A stretch of DNA of 10,716 nucleotides. Source: an uncultured Beijerinckiaceae bacterium. Lineage in GTDB: Bacteria; Pseudomonadota; Alphaproteobacteria; Rhizobiales; Beijerinckiaceae. Positions within the stretch are counted from its first letter, which is position 1. Every line of letters starts with the position of its first letter. A program made the translations under genes and the position numbers. The stretch is from NCBI GenBank assembly GCA_937873345.1, contig CALMRL010000227.1, forward strand, positions 1-10,716. The letters are read 5' to 3'. The notes beneath the pieces are model-generated. The model had not been told where the DNA came from, did no database searches, and saw nothing but the letters and a program-made list of their open reading frames with translations. This document shows, in pieces, positions 1 through 6,167 of the stretch.

Positions 1-2
1 CC

Positions 3-656
3 TTCGAGCTGATGCCGCGCTTGGCGCTTGACCTCGTGCTTGGCTCTCTGCCGCAGGCGCGCGACCCGCTCGCTGCGCCCCACCCCTGGTACGTACTGGT
101 CGAACTCGCCTCCGCCGACGACGGGCCATTGGCCGACGCGCTGTCCGCGCTGCTCGGCGGCGCGATCGAGGATGGCATCGCCATTGATGCGACAGTCGCG
201 GCCTCGTTCGCTCAGGCCGAGGCGCTATGGCTCCTGCGCGAGAGCGTGTCCGACGCGCAGAAGCGCCATGGCGGCTCGATCAAGCACGACATCTCCGTGC
301 CGGTCGCCTCCGTCCCAGCCTTCCTTGCCGCGGTGGCGCCAGTGGTGCAGCGGGTGGGGTCGGGGGCGCGGCTCTGCGCCTTCGGTCACCTCGGAGACGG
401 CAACATCCACTGCAACGTGCAGCAATCGGAGGGTGCGGACACCGCCGCGTTTCTCGCGCTGTGGGAGGAGATGAATGCGGCGGTGCACGCTGTCGCGACG
501 TCGTTCGAGGGCTCCATCTCCGCCGAGCACGGCATTGGTCAAATGAAGCGCGACCTGCTGCCGGGGGTTAAGGATCCGGTGATGCTGGCGACGATGCGGG
601 CGATCAAACGATCACTCGATCCGCTCGGCATCCTCAATCCCGGCAAGGTGCTGTGA
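3..656 (+). CDS. FAD-binding oxidoreductase (GlcD / D-lactate dehydrogenase type), C-terminal part, 5' truncated by window
   Basis: This is the C-terminal portion of an FAD-linked oxidase of the vanillyl-alcohol-oxidase fold. Family members oxidise a D-2-hydroxy acid such as D-lactate, glycolate or D-2-hydroxyglutarate and pass electrons to a carrier. The open frame runs in from the left edge (it reads FELMPR at its start), so the ATG at 12 is internal and not a start. About 217 residues are visible, all within the FAD_oxidase_C domain. The hallmarks are the metal/substrate motif FGHLGDGNIHCNV (about residues 127-139 of the fragment), AEHGIGQMKRDLL (about 176-188) and the closing segment DPLGILNPGKVL, which is typical of the family's last residues. 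The N-terminal FAD-binding domain lies outside the window. Exact substrate cannot be told from this half; D-2-hydroxyglutarate, D-lactate and glycolate enzymes all share these motifs. The stop lies 3 bp from the end of the convergent gene at 660-959. Confidence 0.93.
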   Translation, partial: FELMPRLALDLVLGSLPQARDPLAAPHPWYVLVELASADDGPLADALSALLGGAIEDGIAIDATVAASFAQAEALWLLRESVSDAQKRHGGSIKHDISVPVASVPAFLAAVAPVVQRVGSGARLCAFGHLGDGNIHCNVQQSEGADTAAFLALWEEMNAAVHAVATSFEGSISAEHGIGQMKRDLLPGVKDPVMLATMRAIKRSLDPLGILNPGKVL

Positions 657-659
657 GGA

Positions 660-959
660 TCAGGCGCGCGCGACGACGATCCAATCATCCGCCATCAGAC
701 CCGGCACATCGACCCCGCCGTCCTGCGAGCGTCGGATCGTCCAATCCGCTTCGGCGGTTTGCAATACCGCTTCGTCGGCCTCGCGGGCGCTGATCGCGGC
801 GCAGGCAAGCAGGGGGCGGCAGGTGCCGTAGCGCAGCTCGATGGTCGAACCCGCGGCGAGACCGTGCGGCGGATGATCCGCCGTCTGGTCGTTGTCGCTG
901 ATGCAGAGGCGAGCACCGGAGCGCATGGCCGGAGCATGAACAATGGCAACAAAGCTCAT
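660..959 (-). CDS. Conserved-looking hypothetical protein, 99 aa
   Basis: I do not recognise this family. The frame has clear G/C preference at third codon positions and a non-repetitive, balanced composition, which the competing frames lack. It fills the space between two well-supported neighbours. It begins with an ATG at 959 preceded by a G-rich stretch (GGGGTGGGGTGGA) that could serve as a weak ribosome site. There is no obvious signal peptide, membrane helix or metal motif, though two Cys fall mid-protein. The C-terminus is tryptophan- and acid-containing (ADDWIVVARA). The protein is probably small, soluble and cytoplasmic. It converges with the FAD oxidase gene, the stop codons being only 3 bp apart, with no room for a terminator. 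It lies downstream of rarA on the same strand, with a 133-bp gap holding an inverted repeat. No function is assigned. Confidence 0.65.
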   Translation of the reverse strand: MSFVAIVHAPAMRSGARLCISDNDQTADHPPHGLAAGSTIELRYGTCRPLLACAAISAREADEAVLQTAEADWTIRRSQDGGVDVPGLMADDWIVVARA

Positions 960-997
960 TCCACCCCACCCCTGTCTAGATGACTGACAGCAATGAG

Positions 998-1052
998 GTT
1001 GCGCCGATCAGGTTCCGCCGCGCAAGCCACGATGCCGTGACATCGGCGCAAC
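998..1052 (-). terminator. Perfect 11-bp inverted repeat downstream of rarA (possible terminator or RNA hairpin)
   Basis: The arm GTTGCGCCGAT at 998-1008 is matched exactly by its reverse complement at 1042-1052, separated by a 33-nt loop. It lies 41 bp beyond the rarA stop and about 40 bp before the start of the 99-aa gene on the same strand. A transcript from rarA would form a GC-rich stem here, but no U-tract follows and the loop is long. It is therefore not a textbook intrinsic terminator. It could equally be an mRNA-stabilising hairpin or a protein-binding site. Confidence 0.35.
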
Positions 1053-1092
1053 GTCCGAGCGAAATCATCGACGATCTTGAACAAAGTCGGAT

Positions 1093-2472
1093 TTAAGGAC
1101 CTTCCTCTCCGCGCTCCTCCCGCAGCTGGGCCCACCGTTCCATCCGGCGTGCCACTTCGCGCTCGAAGCCGCGCGCGGTCGGCTTGTACAGCGAGCGGCG
1201 GCCGAGGCGCTGCGGCCAGTAGTCTTGGCCAGAGAAAGCGTCGGGCTCGTCGTGATCGTAGCGGTAGCCGCCGCCGTAGCCCTCGCTCTTCATGAAACGC
1301 GTCGAGCCGTTGAGGATCACCTTGGGCGGCGCGAGCGAGCCGTTGGCGGCCGCGAGCGCCACGGCCGCCTTGTAGGCGACGTAGCCGGCGTTAGATTTGG
1401 GCGCGGTGGCGACGTAGATCACGGCGTTCGCGAGGGCTAGTTCGCCCTCGGGCGAGCCGAGGAACTCGTAGGCCTCCCTCGCGGCGTTGGCGTGGAGGAG
1501 CGCGTGGGGGTCGGCGAGGCCGACATCCTCCACCGCCATGCGCACGACGCGCCTCGCGATGAACAGGGGGTTCTCGCCGCCCTCCAGCATGCGCGCGAAA
1601 TAGTACAGAGCGGCATCGGGATCGGAACCGCGAACCGCCTTGTGCAACGCGCTGATCAGGTTGTAGTGCCCCTCGCCGCCCTTGTCGTAGAGCGGCGCCC
1701 GACGCTGCACCACATCGACCAGGGCGACGGCGTCGAGACATTCGCCGGGGCGAGCGGCGCGCCACACCTCTTCCGCAAGGGTGAGCAGGGCGCGACCGTC
1801 GCCATCGGCCATGCGCAGGAGGTTCTCGCGCGCGGCGGCGTCGAGCGGTAGCGGACGCCCCTCGCTCGCCTCGGCGCGGGCCGCCAGCTCGGCCAGCGCC
1901 GCCTCATCGAGCGGCCGGAACGTCATCACCCGCGAGCGCGACAGCAGCGCGGCGTTGAGCTCGAAGCTTGGGTTCTCTGTGGTGGCGCCGATCAACGTCA
2001 CCGTGCCGTCCTCCATCACGGGGAGGAAGCTGTCCTGCTGCGCGCGGTTGAAGCGGTGGATCTCGTCGACGAAGAGAAGCGTCGCCCGCCCTGCGCGGCG
2101 GTGCTGGCGCGCCTCCTCGAACACCTTTTTGAGTTCGCCGACGCCGGAGAAGATCGCCGACACCTGCGCGAAGGCGAGGTCCGTCTCGGCAGCGAGCAGT
2201 CGGGCGACCGTGGTCTTGCCGGTGCCGGGCGGGCCCCAGAAGATCAGCGAACCGAGCGAGCGCGCCGCCACGAGCCGCGTCAAGGCGCCATCGGGGCTGA
2301 GCAGGTGGCGTTGCCCCGACACCTCCGCGAGCGTGCGCGGGCGCAGGCGCTCGGCGAGCGGCGCATCCTTGAATGGCTTGGACGCATTTCCAGGCGACGC
2401 CACGGCAGGACGCCCCGGCTCGGGCGGCGGCGGTTCGAGGCCCGCGGCGGCGAAGAGACTCATGCGATCCAT
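1093..2472 (-). CDS. rarA: Replication-associated recombination protein A (RarA/MgsA), AAA+ ATPase
   Basis: RarA is a cytoplasmic AAA+ ATPase related to clamp loaders and RuvB. It acts at stalled replication forks, opening duplex ends and interacting with SSB; the eukaryotic relatives are Mgs1/WRNIP1. At 459 aa it is of normal family length. Walker A GPPGTGKTT is at residues 80-88, Walker B LLFVDEIH at about 132-139, sensor 1 GATTENPSF at about 162-170, and the arginine-finger region LLSRSRV follows. The C-terminal MgsA tetramerisation domain is complete, including NPLFIARRVVRMAVEDVGLADP and GGYRYDHDEPDAF. The N-terminus (about residues 5-35) is proline-rich and low in conservation, as is usual. 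Start choice: ATG at 2472 has GAGG six bases upstream. A second in-frame ATG at 2463 (MSLFAAAGLE) is equally plausible and closer to relatives that begin MS-LF. The gene is divergent from the parA-like gene across 127 bp. Confidence 0.97.
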   Translation of the reverse strand: MDRMSLFAAAGLEPPPPEPGRPAVASPGNASKPFKDAPLAERLRPRTLAEVSGQRHLLSPDGALTRLVAARSLGSLIFWGPPGTGKTTVARLLAAETDLAFAQVSAIFSGVGELKKVFEEARQHRRAGRATLLFVDEIHRFNRAQQDSFLPVMEDGTVTLIGATTENPSFELNAALLSRSRVMTFRPLDEAALAELAARAEASEGRPLPLDAAARENLLRMADGDGRALLTLAEEVWRAARPGECLDAVALVDVVQRRAPLYDKGGEGHYNLISALHKAVRGSDPDAALYYFARMLEGGENPLFIARRVVRMAVEDVGLADPHALLHANAAREAYEFLGSPEGELALANAVIYVATAPKSNAGYVAYKAAVALAAANGSLAPPKVILNGSTRFMKSEGYGGGYRYDHDEPDAFSGQDYWPQRLGRRSLYKPTARGFEREVARRMERWAQLREERGEEGP

Positions 2473-2599
2473 CCTGCGCCTCGACGAAGGCAGGCGCCAG
2501 CGACGCCGCCCCGCTGCGAGACTGTTCCCGTCTCGACAACGAAACGTTAACGATCTTCACCGCACAATCGAGCGGAATGGGACGGCGGCGGAGCCTGCG
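2473..2599. promoter_or_regulatory. Divergent intergenic region between rarA and the parA-like gene
   Basis: This 127-bp spacer separates two divergently read genes, so it should carry a promoter for each. It is locally richer in A/T around 2535-2565. It contains the perfect 8-bp palindrome CGTTAACG at 2545-2552, a possible operator. I could not identify convincing -35/-10 pairs, nor a full CtrA site (TTAA-N7-TTAA). The regulatory role is inferred from gene orientation only. Confidence 0.4.
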
Positions 2600-3262
2600 A
2601 TGCGGACGGTGGCGCTGGTGACGCAGAAGGGCGGTTCGGGCAAGAGCACGCTCGCCGCCTGCCTGGCGGTGGCGGCGCAGGAGGCGGGCGAGCGCGTCTT
2701 CCTCATCGACATGGACCCGCAGAAGTCGCTCACGAAATGGGCGAACCGCCGCAACGATAAGACCATGCCGGTCGAGGCCGTCCCCGCCGCCAAGCTGGCC
2801 GACGCGCTGACGGCCCTGGCGAAGGGCGGGGTGATGCTGGTCATCGTCGACACGCCCGCCACCGACACGCCCGCCGCCGAGGCGGCGATGCGGGCTTGCG
2901 ACCTGTGCCTGATCCCGGCGCGGCCGACGATCTTCGACATCTGGTCGAGCGAGGTGACGCGCGGCAAGCTGCGCACGCTGGCCAAGGACTTCGCCTTCAT
3001 CCTCAACCAGTGCCCGGCGATGCAGGAGAGCCAGCGCGTGCTCGACGGTGCGGCGGCGCTCGAAAGCATGGGTGGCCTGCTGCGCCCGCTCATCGCCTCG
3101 CGCGTCGCCTATCAGGAGGCCGCCCGCGAAGGGATGGGGCCGACGGAGCTGGAGCCCGAGGGCAAGGCTGCCGACGAGATGCGGGTGCTGTGGGGCTCGC
3201 TGAAGCGCCGCCTCGCCCAGCCCAAGGTGCGCGCTCCGCGGCGGCTGCCGGCGGCAGCCTGA
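2600..3262 (+). CDS. Orphan ParA-family (MinD/ParA/Soj) ATPase, 220 aa
   Basis: This is a cytoplasmic deviant-Walker ATPase of the ParA class. Such proteins dimerise on ATP, bind DNA or membrane, and position chromosomes, plasmids or protein complexes. The deviant Walker A motif KGGSGKST is at residues 10-17 with its signature lysine K10. The A' region LIDMDPQ is at 35-41 and the Walker B-like VIVDTPA is at 81-87. At about 220 aa it lacks the N-terminal DNA-binding extension of type Ia plasmid ParA, so it is of the small type Ib/orphan kind. The start at 2600 is the only ATG directly before the conserved first strand (RTVALVTQK). The open frame continues upstream on the opposite strand of rarA, but that part is antisense shadow. 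No parB or centromere-like repeats occur next to it, so a plasmid or chromosome partition role is not supported locally. Its cargo is unknown. Similar solitary ParAs are common on alphaproteobacterial chromosomes. Confidence 0.93.
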   Translation: MRTVALVTQKGGSGKSTLAACLAVAAQEAGERVFLIDMDPQKSLTKWANRRNDKTMPVEAVPAAKLADALTALAKGGVMLVIVDTPATDTPAAEAAMRACDLCLIPARPTIFDIWSSEVTRGKLRTLAKDFAFILNQCPAMQESQRVLDGAAALESMGGLLRPLIASRVAYQEAAREGMGPTELEPEGKAADEMRVLWGSLKRRLAQPKVRAPRRLPAAA

Positions 3263-3279
3263 GGGAGCGGCCTGCCGCC
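3250..3279 (+). terminator. Hairpin overlapping the end of the parA-like gene
   Basis: GGCGGCAG (3250-3257) pairs perfectly with CTGCCGCC (3272-3279) around a 14-nt loop that contains the parA-like stop codon. The stem is strong and GC-rich but has no T-run after it. This is either a weak factor-independent terminator or chance in a GC-rich tail. Confidence 0.25.
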
Positions 3280-3355
3280 CGAGAGTCGCTAGGCGGATGT
3301 GAACGAGGCCCCGCCATGGCTTCGGCTCGCCTCGGTCTTCGAAGCAGTTCGGCCC

Positions 3356-3529
3356 TCAGGGAAGCGCGGCGTCGGACGCGAAGACCTCATGGCGATGCGG
3401 ATCAGCCATTACCTCGTGCTCGGCAGCGCCGCGCTCGTCACGGTCCGTCGCATCGACCGGTTCGGCGGCAGCCCGCCGCCACACCTCATGGGCGAGCCGG
3501 CAAAGTCTCTCTTCCGTGGCGAAATCCAT
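3356..3529 (-). CDS. Doubtful small ORF, 57 aa, acidic/alanine-rich
   Basis: This minus-strand ORF starts with ATG at 3529 and ends at TGA 3356-3358. Its N-terminus (MDFATEERLCRLAHEVWRR) would form an amphipathic helix, and the rest is rich in Asp, Glu, Ala and His. Third-position G/C is about 72 percent by my count, lower than first-position G/C. This argues against strong coding selection and slightly favours the overlapping plus-strand frame at 3299-3586. No clear Shine-Dalgarno sequence precedes the ATG. I do not recognise the family. It is listed because it is the best gene candidate in an otherwise empty 590-bp stretch after the parA-like gene; it may not be real. Confidence 0.25.
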   Translation of the reverse strand: MDFATEERLCRLAHEVWRRAAAEPVDATDRDERGAAEHEVMADPHRHEVFASDAALP

Positions 3530-3852
3530 AGCAGGCCCGCGCGATCCGTTCCGCTAAGTTGCGGCACGCGGATTAAGGCGCGGTAAAGCAAGGCTCAGCC
3601 TATGTTCTCATCGTCGTAGCGGCGCGTGATGAACAAGCGACCGACGCGGTGTTGATGCTGCGAGAGAGCATGGAAATTTCTTCGCCCGCCGGAAGATTTA
3701 ACGAAATCAACAGGTCGGTTGTGGGCCGCGCACCGGCGTGTGTACCGTCCGCGTGACGGCCCTCAACACTTCCGCAGGCTGCCGCCGCCCCTCCCGCGTT
3801 CCAGAATACGCTGGCCTGGAGACAACCCGCGCGCCGCGCCCTGAGACGGCCC
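3530..3852. other. Non-coding stretch left of the insertion sequence
   Basis: No frame in this 320-bp interval has coding character. Composition is less GC-biased than in the flanking genes, especially about 3580-3720 with short A/T runs such as GGAAATTTC and AGATTTAACG. I see no tRNA, repeat array or clear promoter. It may be decayed or intergenic DNA that tolerated the adjacent insertion. Confidence 0.4.
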
Positions 3853-3855
3853 TAA

Positions 3856-3879
3856 GGACCTATCCCGATTGGGATTGCG
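3856..3879 (+). repeat. Left terminal inverted repeat of the IS5-family element
   Basis: This repeat begins GGACCTATCCCGATTGGGA. It matches the reverse complement of 4717-4740 at 19 of 24 positions, with an almost perfect outer 14 bp. It defines the left boundary next to target copy TAA at 3853-3855. Confidence 0.85.
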
Positions 3880-3894
3880 CCCCAGGTAGGATGG

Positions 3895-4736
3895 ATGACG
3901 CAGCGCTCATCACCCTTGCCGGATCGGTCACGTTGGGCGGATGATGGCTGGCGCGTACCGGACTGGCTTTGGGCGCAGATGGAGCCGCTTTTGCCGCCCC
4001 GTCCCCCGCACCCGCTGGGCTGCCATCGCCAGCGCACGCCGGACCGCTCGGCGATGGACGCGATCTTCTTCGTGCTGCGCACGGGCTGCCAGTGGAACGC
4101 CCTGAACGGCACGGGGATCTGTTCGTCGTCGGCAGCTCACCGCCGGTTTCAGGAGTGGACGGAAGCGGGCGTCTTTGCGGCGTTTTGGCAGGATGGCCTT
4201 CTCGCCTACGACGGGCTGCTGGGCATCGACTGGAGCTGGTTGTCGCTGGACGGCGCGATGGTGAAGGCGCCGCTGGGCGGGGAAAAAACCGGACCCAACC
4301 CGACCGACAGGGGCAAAAAGGGCGTCAAGCGCTCGGTGCTGACCGATGCGCGGGGCGTGCCAGTCGGGGTGGTCCTCGCGGGCGCCAACCGCAACGATCA
4401 CCTGCTGATGGCCGACACGCTGGACAGCCTGCCCGTGAACCGACCCGGGGTCGCCCGCAGCACCTGTGCCTGGACAAGGGCTACGACTACGACGAGCCAC
4501 GCAGGCTGGCCAGGGAGCGCGGCTTCACCCTGCATCTGCGCACGCGGGGCGAGGAGATGAGGGCCAAGCACCACGCCAACGCCAAGGCACGGCGCTGGGT
4601 GGTTGAGGCCGACCACGCCTGGACCAATCGCTTCCGCGACCTGCTGATCCGCTGGGCCAAGAAACCAGCCAACTACCTTGCCCTGACCCATTTTGCCTTC
4701 GGCATCATGGCTTGGAGGCAGTGCCTATCGAGATAG
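3895..4736 (+). pseudogene. IS5-family DDE transposase, disrupted by a one-base frameshift near 4441-4450
   Basis: Two frames together make one complete transposase of about 280 aa. The N-terminal part reads from ATG 3895 and includes the DUF4096-like start (DDGWRVPDWLWAQMEPLLPP), RTGCQWNAL, and the first catalytic Asp in SLDGAMVKAPLGG. It continues through GVKRSVLTD and GANRNDHLL. After LPVNRP the homology moves to the -1 frame: RGRPQHLCLDKGYDYDE holds the second Asp, and RWVVEADHAWTNRFR holds the catalytic Glu, then LIRWAKKPANYLAL to the stop at 4734-4736. The catalytic triad is therefore split between frames. The shift falls in ACCCGGGG, which is not a canonical -1 slippery heptamer. A lost base (mutation or sequencing error in a C/G run) is therefore likelier than programmed frameshifting, although some IS5 groups do use recoding. 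The N-terminal frame alone stops at 4560 after an aberrant tail. Confidence 0.88.
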
Positions 4737-4740
4737 GTCC
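4717..4740 (-). repeat. Right terminal inverted repeat of the IS5-family element
   Basis: Its reverse complement begins GGACCTATCTCGATAGGCA and matches the left end at 19 of 24 positions. It contains the transposase stop codon and abuts the second TAA target copy at 4741-4743. Confidence 0.85.
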
Positions 4741-4775
4741 TAAGGCAAACCTGCCATTCGCCTCAAGGGTGAGGG

Positions 4776-4909
4776 ACAAAACCATTTGATCTGGTTGAGG
4801 CAGACGCAGGCGCAGCCAAGCATGGTGAAGGCGAGATGGAGGTCGTCGCATCGCTCATACCGCATGGCGAGGCGGCGGAAGTGGGGAGCCAAACCAGGAT
4901 GCGCTTGAC
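4776..4909 (-). pseudogene. Decayed C-terminal fragment of a second IS5-type transposase
   Basis: Read on the minus strand, this encodes PHFRRLAMRYERCDDLHLAF and then TMLGCACVCLNQIK. That is the typical C-terminal end of another IS5 subgroup's transposase (the pattern FRRLAMRYER..DLHLAF..LGCALVCLNQ). Just upstream, in a different frame, comes VKRILVWLP. This corresponds to the usual VERT-AWL segment, but with Lys where the catalytic Glu should be, followed by a frameshift. Upstream DNA (about 4910-5100) is not recognisable as transposase, so only the last 45 or so codons survive. The frame continues from 4776 to a TAG at 4740-4742 created at the junction with the 885-bp element. This fragment is clearly not part of that element: it lies on the opposite strand and differs in sequence. 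It marks the site as a repeated landing zone for insertion sequences. Confidence 0.62.
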
Positions 4910-5245
4910 CGCCTGGCCCGACGCGATCGCCGATCGTGCGGGCTATACGACATCCGCAGCGTCTGCTTTTGAGGACGACGAAGACAGCCTTGTGCGATAA
5001 CGCTGAGTCCGGAATGGAGTGACCAGGCAGGGTCAACTGGTTCCTACGTCTAGCGCGTTCGGACGTTGGCAGCCTGCTTCCACCGTAAGCGATTAAGATT
5101 TCTGCGGGGCCGGTTCGAGGCAGGCCGCCACCCGTGTGACGCTGCGCCCGACGCTTATGTCGCGCTTCCACATCGCCGCCGTCTCGTCCAACGTGGGGCC
5201 GGGCGCCGGTCCGCGGCGTCGCTCACATGCGGAGAGCCGCCCATC
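4910..5245. other. Gene-free stretch between the IS remnant and the membrane methyltransferase-like gene
   Basis: A long frame exists on the minus strand here, but its protein is Arg/Gly-rich and unlike any family I know. It reads as decayed sequence upstream of the transposase remnant. The right end (about 5100-5245) must contain the leader and probably the promoter of the gene starting at 5246. No clear -35/-10 pair was found. A ribosome site GGAGAG is at 5231-5236. Confidence 0.4.
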
Positions 5246-6007
5246 GTGCCGAGCCGAGCCGTCGCCATCGCCTACGGGCTTGCCTGCCACCTCCTCTTCG
5301 CGCTCGGCGTCGGCACGATGATCGCCGGGATGGCCTCCGGCATGGGCCATGGGTTCGGCCATGGCCTGGGAACCCTGGCGGCGCCGTGGGGCGCGGTCGC
5401 TGACGGCGCTCTGCTGCTGCAGTTTCCGCTGGCGCATTCGCTGCTGCTGTCGCGGCGCGGGCGCCGTCTCCTTGGCCGCTTGGCGCCGTTCGGCCTCGGC
5501 GCGACCCTGTCGACCACGACCTACGCCGCGATCGCCTCCGTGCAGGTTGGATTGCTGTTCGTCGCCTGGACGCCGAGCGGCATCGTCTGGTGGCAGGCCG
5601 GGGGCTGGGCCTTCGCGGTCAGCGCCACCCTCTACGCCGCCGCTTGGCTGCTGCTGCTGAAGTCGATCTGCGACGCCGGCCTGCCTCTGCAGGTCGGGCT
5701 CACCGGCTGGTGGGCGGTGGTGCGCGGCCGCAGGCCGGTCTATCCGCCGATGCCGTACCGCGGCCTGTTCCGCCTGTGTCGCCAGCCGATCTATGTCAGC
5801 TTCGCGTTGACGCTGTGGACCGTGCCGTGTTGGACGCCGGACCAGCTCGCCGTGGCGACGACGTTGACGCTGTACTGCCTGCTCGGGCCGCTGCTGAAGG
5901 AAAAGCGTTTCTCCCGCCTCTTCGGCCGGGAGTTCGCCGACTACCGCGCCCGCGTGCCCTACGTCGTCCCCTGGCCACGCCCCGCCGCGCGACGGCCCTC
6001 CCCGTAA
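5246..6007 (+). CDS. Polytopic membrane protein, NnrU/ICMT-like methyltransferase superfamily, 253 aa
   Basis: This is an integral inner-membrane protein with about five to six hydrophobic helices (approximately 5-30, 44-66, 90-110, 116-140, 180-192, 200-216). Its C-terminal part has the layout of membrane SAM methyltransferases (ICMT, PEMT, NnrU, MddA): PYRGLFRLCRQPIY at about 170-183, KEKRF at 218-222 and FGREFADYRARVPYVVPW at 226-243. In ICMT/PEMT enzymes the first motif is RHPxY; here His is replaced by Gln (RQPIY). A possible parallel is MddA (methanethiol S-methyltransferase), but the substrate is unknown. A Gly/His-rich loop (SGMGHGFGHGLG, 31-42) is unusual. I chose GTG 5246 because GGAGAG sits nine bases upstream and a hydrophobic N-terminus follows. 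The frame stays open back to 5066, but that extension is Arg-rich and non-conserved in character. The gene stands alone and converges with the MFS gene. Confidence 0.85.
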   Translation: MPSRAVAIAYGLACHLLFALGVGTMIAGMASGMGHGFGHGLGTLAAPWGAVADGALLLQFPLAHSLLLSRRGRRLLGRLAPFGLGATLSTTTYAAIASVQVGLLFVAWTPSGIVWWQAGGWAFAVSATLYAAAWLLLLKSICDAGLPLQVGLTGWWAVVRGRRPVYPPMPYRGLFRLCRQPIYVSFALTLWTVPCWTPDQLAVATTLTLYCLLGPLLKEKRFSRLFGREFADYRARVPYVVPWPRPAARRPSP

Positions 6008-6111
6008 TGGGCCCTCGGCCGGCGGTCTTCGAGTTCGAGGACGGGTGAAGCGACGATGATCGCGGACTGCGCCAGCTGCGCGAGCTCATGCCGACGGGCT
6101 TCAATGACCTC

Positions 6112-6126
6112 GGCCGTTCGCCGGCC
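6112..6126. terminator. Small hairpin between convergent genes
   Basis: GGCCG (6112-6116), loop TTCGC and CGGCC (6122-6126) form a five-base-pair stem. On the plus strand it is followed by TCGTTATAATG, a short A/T-rich tail. It lies in the 160-bp gap between two genes that end towards each other (6007 and 6168) and could help stop transcription in both directions. The stem is short, so this is tentative. Confidence 0.25.
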
Positions 6127-6167
6127 TCGTTATAATGACGATGATGAGGTGCGCGCGGCTGAGCCCA

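Larger units (their letters stand above)
3853..4743 (+). mobile_element. IS5-family insertion sequence (885 bp, 3856-4740) with TAA target duplication
   Basis: The element spans 3856-4740. Its ends are imperfect inverted repeats of about 24 bp: the left end begins GGACCTATCCCGAT and the reverse complement of the right end begins GGACCTATCTCGAT. Thirteen of the first 14 and 19 of 24 positions match. Directly outside both ends is TAA (3853-3855 and 4741-4743). This fits a 3-bp TNA-type duplication, as in the IS1031 group and some IS427-group members of the IS5 family. The single transposase region is frameshifted (see 3895-4736), so the copy is probably unable to move by itself unless the shift is recoded. 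Its stop codon (TAG, 4734-4736) lies within the right inverted repeat. The right end also forms the small palindrome CCTATC-GA-GATAGG. Confidence 0.88.

Noticed and set aside
1781..2599. Long upstream extension of the parA-like reading frame
   Set aside because: It is antisense to rarA, Ser/Arg/Ala-rich and lacks any family features. The ParA family's first strand begins at the ATG at 2600.
4281..4290. A6 run in the transposase as a slippage site
   Set aside because: The reading frame is continuous with family sequence on both sides of this run. The actual frame change occurs about 150 bp further on.
4740..5171. 143-aa minus-strand ORF as an intact gene
   Set aside because: Only its last 45 or so codons resemble a transposase tail. 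The rest is unrecognisable and the upstream homologous segment lies in another frame, so it is a remnant rather than a gene.
5066..5245. Longer N-terminus for the membrane methyltransferase-like protein from ATG 5066
   Set aside because: The extra 60 residues are Arg/His-rich and precede the natural hydrophobic start. GTG 5246 has a well-spaced GGAGAG.
6056..6140. Short plus-strand frame reading LRQLRELMPTGFNDLGRSPAS
   Set aside because: It looks protein-like, but it is under 30 codons, has no start with a ribosome site and matches no family I can name. It may be a fragment, but this is unsupported.
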